This document shows positions 16,994 through 23,590 of a stretch of DNA of 64,000 nucleotides, piece after piece. Position numbers and translations under genes: made by a program. Origin of the DNA: an uncultured Spirochaetia bacterium. Its GTDB lineage: Bacteria > Spirochaetota > Spirochaetia > SZUA-6 > Bin103. The notes beneath the pieces were generated by a model. That model worked only from the letters and a program-made list of their open reading frames with translations. It searched no databases and was not told the origin of the DNA. Location: NCBI GenBank assembly GCA_958296075.1, contig CATQHW010000001.1:620001-684000 (forward strand), in the 5' to 3' direction. Positions within the stretch are counted from its first letter, which is position 1, and each line of letters opens with the position of its first letter.

Positions 16994-17034
16994 CTCAGCC
17001 CCGCGCGCCGCAGCGCCGCCTGCAACTCCGTCAT
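16834..17034 (-). pseudogene. Phage-type HTH DNA-binding protein, N-terminal fragment
   Basis: From ATG at 17034 the minus strand reads MTELQAALRRAGLSYARFAG, LIGVSKAAVAVHGRWPRRGA and DALRERMIGVLRERGV. This is a compact helix-turn-helix module like the small regulators at the left end of Mu-like phages (inference from the LGVSxxAV...RWPRR pattern). After about 67 residues the frame continues only as antisense of the small acidic gene, so the protein is cut short at a recombination junction near 16840. Confidence 0.55.
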
Positions 17035-17189
17035 CCGCTCGCTCCCTCGGCCGCCGCCGCCCGTTTGGCCGCCGCTGCGCGGTGCGCCGCCGCGTCGACG
17101 CACGTGGCGAAGTGCGACTGGAACCGCCGCACGGACGGGTCCACGTCCGGCACCTCCTCCGCTCTGGCGTCCGATGATACGGAGCGGCG

Positions 17190-17280
17190 GATGACCCAGT
17201 GGGGCTACCAGGACTTCTTGCCGATCGCCGAAGCGATGGATACGCTGTTCGAGAGCATGGGATGGCTGACGAAAGAATAG
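17190..17280 (+). pseudogene. Second copy of the toxin-like C-terminus
   Basis: About 30 codons read ERRMTQWGYQDFLPIAEAMD followed by TLFESMGWLTKE and a stop at 17280. It aligns with AWNHGDFLPIAAAFDIMAVD...GW at the end of the 16377-16733 fragment. Only the last 30 residues are present; no upstream domain is readable. The following gene starts inside it, exactly as in the first copy. Confidence 0.5.
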
Positions 17281-17477
17281 ACTACGACTACTCCGGGCGC
17301 CCGTTGCGGCCGATCGCCGAAACCAAGCCGAGCGGCCAGCTTGAGGAGGGATTAAGCCTGGAGGCTACCAAGGATGGCAGGTGGGCCGTCGACGTCCACG
17401 GCCAGTACTACTTGGTCGATGAAGATACTCTCGAGCCGCTGATGGACTCGCCGATCGACCACGACCAGGTGCTGTAG
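17262..17477 (+). CDS. Small partner protein, paralogue of the 16703 gene
   Basis: 71 residues starting MADERIDYDYSGRPLRPIAE. The start overlaps the preceding fragment by 19 bp in another frame. The pattern D-Y/W-SGRP then a variable loop then DGRWAVDVHGQYYLVDEDTL parallels the 16703 gene (DWSGRP...DGKWYPATDLV). The protein is strongly acidic. There is no known family; immunity or chaperone partner is an inference from the overlap and repeated pairing. Confidence 0.5.
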   Translation: MADERIDYDYSGRPLRPIAETKPSGQLEEGLSLEATKDGRWAVDVHGQYYLVDEDTLEPLMDSPIDHDQVL

Positions 17478-17481
17478 CGGC

Positions 17482-17786
17482 ATGACCAAAAGAGAGTGCT
17501 ACTTCCAGTCGGCTCACGCTCGGTTGCAACGGCAGGATCAGGTGAACAGGGACATGGAGGCGAAGGCTGGTCGCTCGCTGAGCAGCTCGCTCGCCCTGCT
17601 TGGCGCAGCGTACGTGGTCTTCAACGTCTTGCCGTCGGACCAACCGCTCGTGGTACGAAAGAGATCAACGGTCGCGTCTATACCAAGGGCGACGACGGCA
17701 AGTACCCGGTCGACGAGAACCTGAATGTCGGCAAGGACCCCGTCGATCCGTACGCCGACGACGGCCGTGAATATGATGGTGAGTGA
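17482..17786 (+). pseudogene. Third small cassette gene, frameshifted
   Basis: ATG at 17482 (MTKRECYFQSAHARLQRQDQ), with a possible membrane segment SSSLALLGAAYVVFNVL at residues about 34-50. Near 17655 the sensible reading moves to another frame, EINGRVYTKGDDGKYPVDEN, ending at 17786 in an acidic tail (YADDGREYDGE). The second half resembles the DGKWYP/DGRWAV ends of the two preceding small genes. Either a frameshifted gene or two overlapping partners. The start context (AGCGGC-ATGACCA-AAGAGA) recurs at 17837. Confidence 0.4.
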
Positions 17787-17857
17787 GCTGCTACTACCAG
17801 ATCGCGCTTGCCCCAGTATCAGGAGCAGTCAGCGGCATGACCAGAAGAGATGGAATC

Positions 17858-18106
17858 ATGAAGACCACCATTGATATTCCCGATGACGAACTTGAGGATG
17901 CCATCAAGTTCACCAACGCGAAGACCAAGCGCGAGGCGGTCGTCAACGCCGTCGCGGACTTCAACCGCCGCATGTGCATGGCGGAACTCACCAGGTACGC
18001 GGGCACCTGCGACGATCTGATTACGCCGCAGGAGCTTCAGGCTGCACGAGCGCTCCGCTCTTCGCCCCATCCCCACCTTCCCGGTGGCTATCGCAGGCCG
18101 CCGTAG
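17858..18106 (+). CDS. VapB-type antitoxin, orphan
   Basis: 82 residues from ATG at 17858 (MKTTIDIPDDELEDAIKFTN). MKTTIDIPDDELxDA...TNAKTKREAV is the classic N-terminus of VapB antitoxins of the ribbon-helix-helix type, which bind DNA as dimers and neutralise a VapC PIN-domain RNase. An upstream in-frame ATG at 17837 (MTRRDGIMKTT) is also possible. The last 20 residues (SSPHPHLPGGYRRPP) overlap the convergent reductase gene and look like read-through, so the native C-terminus may be lost. No vapC gene follows. Confidence 0.75.
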   Translation: MKTTIDIPDDELEDAIKFTNAKTKREAVVNAVADFNRRMCMAELTRYAGTCDDLITPQELQAARALRSSPHPHLPGGYRRPP

Positions 18107-19149
18107 CACTCGCTGTCCCGGTAGCAGAAGGTGTTCCAGAAGTTCATCGGGTACGGCGCCGGCAGCCGGCTCACGCGTTCGAGCGCGGCAATCTCTTCAT
18201 CGTCGAGCGTCAGCCGCAGCGCGCCCAGTCCGTCGTCCAACTGCTCGGGAGCGAACGCGCCCAGGAGCGCCACGTCGCAGCGGCCGGTCTGCAGCAGCCA
18301 CGCCATGGCCACGTTGGCCGGCGACCGTGCGTGGCGGGCGGCGACGCCTCGCATGGCCTCCTGCGTGTCCCACACCCGGTCGACGGCCAGCCGCTCCCAG
18401 GAGCTGGACTCCTCCGGCTTGCTGGAGGTGATCCGCGAACCGGGCGGCGGCTGGCGCATGTCGCGCGTGTAGCGGCCGGTCAGGAAGCCCTGCGCGTAGG
18501 CGCCCCACACCATGATCGACACGTCCTGGTCGCGGCACGCCGGGATCAGGGCGAACTCGGCGGTGCGGTCGGCCAGGTTGTACCAGACCTGGTTGGAGAC
18601 GATCGGCGTCAGCCCGTAGCGGTGGGCGTGCATGTTGGCCTTGACCACCTGCCACCCACCCCAGTTGCTGACGCCCACGTAGCGGATCTTGCCGGCGCGC
18701 ACCGCGTCGTCCAGCACGCGCATGGTCTCCTCGATCGGCGTGTACGGGTCCCACACGTGGCACTGGTACAGGTCGATGAAGTCGGTGCCGAGCCGGCGCA
18801 GGCTGGCGTCGATCGCGCGCGTCAGGTAGGTGCGCGACAGGCCGAAGCCGTTCGGCCGCACCTGATCGGTCATGGTCCAGGCGCCCTTGGTGCCGATCAC
18901 GAACCGGTGGCGGCGGCCGGCCACCAGCGCCCCCACGGTGCGCTCGGAGGTGCCGGCGCCGCGCTCGTGCGAGCCGCGCATGCCGCCGCCGTATACGTTG
19001 GCCGTGTCCAGGTAGTTGCCGCCGGCGTCCAGGTAGCGGTCGACCATGCGCCGGCTGGCCTCCTCGTCGATCGTGCTCCCGAACGGGATGCAGCCCAGCC
19101 CGATGCGCGCGACCTGCAGCCCGGAGCCACCGAGTCGATGGTATTCCAT
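18088..19149 (-). CDS. Aldo/keto reductase
   Basis: 353 residues, start MEYHRLGGSGLQVARIGLGC. The catalytic tetrad is in place: Asp48 (NYLDTANVYG), Tyr53, Lys88 (FVIGTKGAW) and His131 (DLYQCHVWDPYTPIEE). The C-terminal half has the NADPH-binding segment NVAMAWLLQTGRCDVALLGA. This is the AKR7/YghZ-like group with a GGSGLxVxxIGLG start. Known role: NADPH-dependent reduction of carbonyls, often sugar-derived. The gene lies 19 bp downstream of the glycosidase-like gene on the same strand and is probably cotranscribed. Confidence 0.93.
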   Translation of the reverse strand: MEYHRLGGSGLQVARIGLGCIPFGSTIDEEASRRMVDRYLDAGGNYLDTANVYGGGMRGSHERGAGTSERTVGALVAGRRHRFVIGTKGAWTMTDQVRPNGFGLSRTYLTRAIDASLRRLGTDFIDLYQCHVWDPYTPIEETMRVLDDAVRAGKIRYVGVSNWGGWQVVKANMHAHRYGLTPIVSNQVWYNLADRTAEFALIPACRDQDVSIMVWGAYAQGFLTGRYTRDMRQPPPGSRITSSKPEESSSWERLAVDRVWDTQEAMRGVAARHARSPANVAMAWLLQTGRCDVALLGAFAPEQLDDGLGALRLTLDDEEIAALERVSRLPAPYPMNFWNTFCYRDSECYGGLR

Positions 19150-19168
19150 GCCGTCTCCGCTCCCTCTC

Positions 19169-20794
19169 TCAGACGCGGTAGGCGAACACCTTCGCCTGAA
19201 ACATCCTGATGCGGACCGCGACCGTCTTGCCCAGGTCCGATATGTCGTGCCGGCCTTGCCAAGTCACCACCCGGTCGATTTCGTCGCCGGTCAGCCGGTC
19301 GCAGTCGGCGAAGGTGAAGCCCGGCAGGCCGTCCATGTCCGGCTGCAGCCGGCCCGCCACCAGGCGCACCAGTTCCACCTCGATGAACCCGCCGCTCCGG
19401 CACCGGTAGTTGAGCCGCAGCTCGCCCTGGCTGCGGCGGATGGTCTGCGTGGTGAAGCGGCCTTCCAGCGCCGTGTCGATGCCGCACAGCCGGTGCGGCC
19501 GCCAGCGCGCCCAGCGGATCGACGCCGGCTCGTGCGGTTCCAGGGTGATGGCGTCGGCGCCTGCCGGGTTGGCGACCAGCGCCGGGAATTGCCGGTACCC
19601 GCCGCGGTTGTGCAGTCCGGGGTTGCACTCGTGAGAGACCGCCCACCAGCCGTCGGGCAGCTCGACGATGCCGCCCGCATAGGTGCGGCACATCCCCTCG
19701 TAGCCGGAACCCACCGGCCCGCGCGGGATGATCGGATCGTGGTGCCGGTACCAGATCAGCCCGTCCCAGCTCACGGCGAGCTGGTCGTCGATCAGGTCGG
19801 TGTTCTGGTGGTACACCTGCAGGAACAGCAGGTGCAGGTCCTCGCGCCCCGGGTAGCGCGAGTAGTTGGCGCCGTAGAAGGAGACGTCCGCCTCGTCCTG
19901 TGGCGTCGGATAGATCACCAGCTTGGGCGGCGACCAGTCGAAGAAGTCGCGGGTGCGCATCAGGCCGATCGAGCGCCGGCCGATCGAGCGCTCCGGGACG
20001 CCGGTGCCGATTCCCCGCGGCGACTCGGGGTCGCGCCCGTGCACGCGCACGTAGTCGAAGTAGGTATCGGTGGCCGCGTCGTACTGGGGCCGGTTGCCGC
20101 CGTCGGACGGGAACGGCGCCGCTGGCCGCTCGACCCGCTTCCAGTGCAGCCGGTCGGGCGAGACCCAGGCGACCACCCAGTGGCGCATCTCCGCCTGCGG
20201 CCCGCGGTAGCCGGGGCCGCCCTGCTCCATCGCCTTCTGCCGCGCCTCGCCCTCGCGGCTCGCCAGCTTCTCGCCAGTCATCGGGTCGAAGTAGCCACCC
20301 TCCTGGCCCAGCCCCTTGTAGCGCTCCTCAGGCGGCGCCTTGGGATCGAGCAGGATGCCGCAGGCAGGCCCGTCGGCGAGGATGTTGTTGGCCATCGACC
20401 CGCTCCACGCCACCTGGCCGAGCGCCGGGCGGTGGAACTGGTAGCCGTCGGGGCTGCGCGCCAGACAGATCGCCCCCTCCCTGCCGGCATAGATGATGCC
20501 GTAGCTGCCGTCCTCCTCGTCCCGCCACGTCGCCGACGGCTGCATGTTGGCGGGATCCTCCCAGGACTTCTCCACGACCAGCAGCGGCTCGGAGGGCTCG
20601 CTCGGCTCGATCTGGAGGGCGATGCCGGCGGGAGCGTCGAACAGGTTGTAGACGCCGTGCCGGTCGACGCCGCGGTTGCCGGGGAACACCTCCCGCCAGT
20701 CCAGGAACGGTATCCAGTCACCGGGGTTGTCGCGGGCCGACCTCCCCGAACCTTCGCCCGGCAGGTCGGTTCGTGCGCGCGCTGGCTCTGCCAT
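19169..20794 (-). CDS. Glycosidase-like beta-propeller protein (paralogue 2)
   Basis: 541 residues; ATG at 20794 has AGGAGG six bases upstream, and the longer frame to 20971 is rejected. Residues about 35-75 carry DWREVFPGNRGVDRHGVYNL, shared with the genes at 1-643 and 20864-22417. Conserved blocks follow: EDGSYGIIYAGREGAICLARS, QVAWSGSMANNILADGPA, DVSFYGANYSRYPGREDLHL, VSWDGLIWYRH and RPHRLCGIDTALEGRFTTQT. These repeats suit a GH32/43-type propeller plus a C-terminal jelly-roll-like domain. No signal peptide. The reaction is unassigned. Confidence 0.75.
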   Translation of the reverse strand: MAEPARARTDLPGEGSGRSARDNPGDWIPFLDWREVFPGNRGVDRHGVYNLFDAPAGIALQIEPSEPSEPLLVVEKSWEDPANMQPSATWRDEEDGSYGIIYAGREGAICLARSPDGYQFHRPALGQVAWSGSMANNILADGPACGILLDPKAPPEERYKGLGQEGGYFDPMTGEKLASREGEARQKAMEQGGPGYRGPQAEMRHWVVAWVSPDRLHWKRVERPAAPFPSDGGNRPQYDAATDTYFDYVRVHGRDPESPRGIGTGVPERSIGRRSIGLMRTRDFFDWSPPKLVIYPTPQDEADVSFYGANYSRYPGREDLHLLFLQVYHQNTDLIDDQLAVSWDGLIWYRHHDPIIPRGPVGSGYEGMCRTYAGGIVELPDGWWAVSHECNPGLHNRGGYRQFPALVANPAGADAITLEPHEPASIRWARWRPHRLCGIDTALEGRFTTQTIRRSQGELRLNYRCRSGGFIEVELVRLVAGRLQPDMDGLPGFTFADCDRLTGDEIDRVVTWQGRHDISDLGKTVAVRIRMFQAKVFAYRV

Positions 20795-20863
20795 GATGCC
20801 TCCTGTACCGCCCCATAGTAGCGTCCGTGGGCGGTTGCGGCTCCATCGGCTAAGGTCGACGCC

Positions 20864-22417
20864 ATGGCTGATATCCGACGCCCCCGCGGGGGCTACTACC
20901 CCGGCGACTGGGTGCGCCCGCGCCCCAACCCCGGCGGCTGGACTCCGATCGCGGATACCCAGGAGATCCACACCGGCAACCGCAGCACCAACCGCGCCGG
21001 CACCTTCGAGCTGTACGACGCCCCCATCGGCGTGCGCCTGCGGGTGGAGCAGGCGGCCAAGAGCGCGCCGCTCCTGCTGGACGGAAGTTCAGGCGAGGAC
21101 CACATGAAGCCGGTCCGCGCGTGGCGGGAGGGCGGCGCGCTGTACGCGCTGTACGACGCGAACGGCAGCATCCTGCTCGCCCGCAGCGAGGACGGCCACC
21201 GGTGGCGGCAGGTGGAGCGGGTGACCGAGCGTGGCGGCGACCAGCTCAAGTCGGTATTCGAGGATCCCACCGCGGCGGCCGAGGAGCGCTTCAAGGGGAT
21301 GGGATGCGACGGCGGCTGGTACGACCCCGACACCGACGCGCGCATGGACACCGGCGGCGAGGGCGGCGCCAATGAGGAGGCGCAGCGCCGCTGGCAGGCG
21401 CAGGAGTACCAGGGACCGGCCTACCGGGGCCCGCGGGTCGAGCTGCGCGGCGTGGCCATCGGCTGGACCTCGCCCGACCGCAGGCGGTGGCGGACGCTGG
21501 ACGAGCCGATCGCGCCGTTTCCCATGGACGGCGGCCTGTCCGCCGGCTACGACGCCGCCACCGGGCACTACTTCGCCTACTGCCGCGTGCACGGCATGGA
21601 GCTTCCGGCCGGCATCGCGCCCGGCGTCGGTTCGGGCTCCGCCGAGGTGGGACTGGTGCGGCGCGCCATCGGCCTGACCCGCACCCGCGACTTCCGCTCG
21701 TGGCCGCCGCCCAAGCTGATCCTGGCGCCCGACGGCCTGGACGGCCTGGACGTGTCGTTCTACGGCTGCGACTACTTCCCCTACCCCGGCCGCGACGACC
21801 TGCACTGCATGCTGATCCAGGTCTACCACCAAGCCACCGATCACGTGGACAGCCAGATCGCCTTCAGCCGCGACGGGCTGTTCTGGCACCGGCCGGAGCG
21901 GCAGCCGATCATCCCGCTTGGCGCGCCGGGAGAGGGCGACAGCGGCATGGTGTACTCCTGGGGCTGCGGGCTGATCGAGCTGCCGGACGGCTCCTGGGGA
22001 TCGCTCTACGCCGGCTCGTCCTGGCTGCACAACGCCGGCCGGCCCGCGGGCGCCCCGCCGGCCGAGCTGCGCTGGGCGACGTGGCGCCCGCACCGCCTGT
22101 GCGGAGTGGAGGCGCCGGTCGAGGGCCGCTGCACGATCCCGACGGTGTACCGCACGCGCGACGAACTGCGCCTCAACTACCGCTGCCGGCCGGGCGGCTG
22201 GGTCTCGGTCGAGCTGCTCTACGCCGTGCCGTCGCGGATACACGCCGACGTGGAGCCGGTTTCCGGCTTCACCTGCGCCGACTGCGGCCGGCTCACCGGC
22301 GACGCCGAGGACGCGCTGGTCACCTGGAACGGCCGCAGCGACATCTCGCCCGTTGGGGAGATGGTCGCCATCCGGCTGCGCTTGTTCCAGGCTACCGTGT
22401 TCGCCTACGCGGTATAG
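20864..22417 (+). CDS. Glycosidase-like beta-propeller protein (paralogue 3)
   Basis: 517 residues, start MADIRRPRGGYYPGDWVRPR. It is clearly related to 19169-20794: IHTGNRSTNRAGTFELYDAP near residue 40, ALYDANGSILLARSEDGHRW, DVSFYGCDYFPYPGRDDLHC, IAFSRDGLFWHRPERQPIIP and RPHRLCGVEAPVEGRCTIPT. It is divergent from that gene across only 69 bp (20795-20863), so the pair probably shares a control region. The two copies differ enough that they are old duplicates. The substrate is unknown. Confidence 0.75.
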   Translation: MADIRRPRGGYYPGDWVRPRPNPGGWTPIADTQEIHTGNRSTNRAGTFELYDAPIGVRLRVEQAAKSAPLLLDGSSGEDHMKPVRAWREGGALYALYDANGSILLARSEDGHRWRQVERVTERGGDQLKSVFEDPTAAAEERFKGMGCDGGWYDPDTDARMDTGGEGGANEEAQRRWQAQEYQGPAYRGPRVELRGVAIGWTSPDRRRWRTLDEPIAPFPMDGGLSAGYDAATGHYFAYCRVHGMELPAGIAPGVGSGSAEVGLVRRAIGLTRTRDFRSWPPPKLILAPDGLDGLDVSFYGCDYFPYPGRDDLHCMLIQVYHQATDHVDSQIAFSRDGLFWHRPERQPIIPLGAPGEGDSGMVYSWGCGLIELPDGSWGSLYAGSSWLHNAGRPAGAPPAELRWATWRPHRLCGVEAPVEGRCTIPTVYRTRDELRLNYRCRPGGWVSVELLYAVPSRIHADVEPVSGFTCADCGRLTGDAEDALVTWNGRSDISPVGEMVAIRLRLFQATVFAYAV

Positions 22418-22422
22418 CTCTC

Positions 22423-23550
22423 ATGCACGACGATGACCGTTTGCGCAAGGTAGAGATACGCCGCTTTCGCGGCTTGGCGCAACTCGAACTCGACGGGTTG
22501 GGGGCATTCAACCTGCTGTTGGGTGCGAACGACGTAGGCAAAACGTCCGTCCTGGAAGCGATCTTTCTGCTGGCTGGGTCCGCCAACCTGGAGTTGCCGG
22601 TCCGACTGCAGAATTGGCGCAACTTCCTGGTGCAGGACTTCGATGCCTTGGGCCTGTTGTTCCATGGGCTCGACCTCGACACGCCGATCGCGCTGACGGC
22701 GCACTCGGACGGAAACGTGAAGCGGCGAACGCTGCGGATTTCCGCGTCCTCGGCGGCGACCGCCGTCGGCATCGAGGCGCAACAGGTCGGCGCGGACAAC
22801 GGCAACGCGCGCCGTACGTCGAGCCCTGCGCGCAGCGGCGATCAGTCGTCGTCTACGGTCGCCGCCGGCGCGCGCATCCTCCGGTATGACGCCACCGTGG
22901 AACCTCGGCAGGGCGACCCCACGTCGTTTTCCGCGACCATCGAGGTAAGAGGCGGTGATCCGCGTGTCGCCTCGTCCGGCAAACCCACCGCCGAGCCGAC
23001 GATTCCTGCCCGCTACGTGGGGTCGAGAGCCGCATACGACGGGGGTACGATCGCCGAGGTGACGGTCGCCAAGAAGGCAGACCGGCTGATCCGATTTCTG
23101 CGCGTGATCAACCCGCGCATTCAGGGCTTGGCCGCGCACGGCAACGTGGTGTACCTGGACGTCGGCCTGAAGCGGATGATCCCATTGAACATGTTCGGCG
23201 GCGGCATGATGCGCGCGGCAATGATGCTCGCGCCGTGCATCCTGGGCAACGAGCGCATCCTGCTGATCGACGAACTGGAGAACGGTCTCCACCACTCCGC
23301 GGTGTTGCCGCTGCTGCAGGCGTTGCTCACGTTGGCGCGCGAGCAGCGCGTGCAGGTGTTCGCCACCACCCACAGCCTCGGCCCATTGGAGAGCCTGCGG
23401 CAGGCGCTGAACGACGAGCCGTTTTCCGCGTTTCGGCACACCACCAATTGCTACGCGCTGCAGCGGGACCAAGACGGCTTGGTCCGCCCGTACCGCTACG
23501 ACTACGCGCAGTTCGAACATTGCATCGCGCACGGAATCGAAATCCGGTAG
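22423..23550 (+). CDS. AAA ATPase of the SMC/OLD-like (AAA_15/21) type
   Basis: 375 residues, start MHDDDRLRKVEIRRFRGLAQ. The N-terminal KVEIRRFRGLAQLELDGLGA leads into Walker A LLLGANDVGKTSVLEA (residues about 30-45). A low-complexity Ser/Gly linker lies near residues 115-145. Walker B is ILLIDELENGLHH (residues about 280-292), with the H-loop ATTHSLGPLE after it. Known: such short RecF/OLD-like ATPases act in DNA repair or as defense ATPases, often with a nuclease partner. It starts 5 bp after the glycosidase-like gene but is functionally part of the following cluster (hsdR starts 41 bp later). Confidence 0.85.
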   Translation: MHDDDRLRKVEIRRFRGLAQLELDGLGAFNLLLGANDVGKTSVLEAIFLLAGSANLELPVRLQNWRNFLVQDFDALGLLFHGLDLDTPIALTAHSDGNVKRRTLRISASSAATAVGIEAQQVGADNGNARRTSSPARSGDQSSSTVAAGARILRYDATVEPRQGDPTSFSATIEVRGGDPRVASSGKPTAEPTIPARYVGSRAAYDGGTIAEVTVAKKADRLIRFLRVINPRIQGLAAHGNVVYLDVGLKRMIPLNMFGGGMMRAAMMLAPCILGNERILLIDELENGLHHSAVLPLLQALLTLAREQRVQVFATTHSLGPLESLRQALNDEPFSAFRHTTNCYALQRDQDGLVRPYRYDYAQFEHCIAHGIEIR

Positions 23551-23590
23551 TGGCCGAGCGCTGGACGCGGCGTGAGTCGAGACGACCGCC

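Noticed and set aside
16609..17103. 164-codon HTH gene as a full-length protein
   Set aside because: Only the part 16834-17034 reads as a protein; the rest is antisense to the small acidic gene, and the extra N-terminal codons before the ATG are low-complexity.
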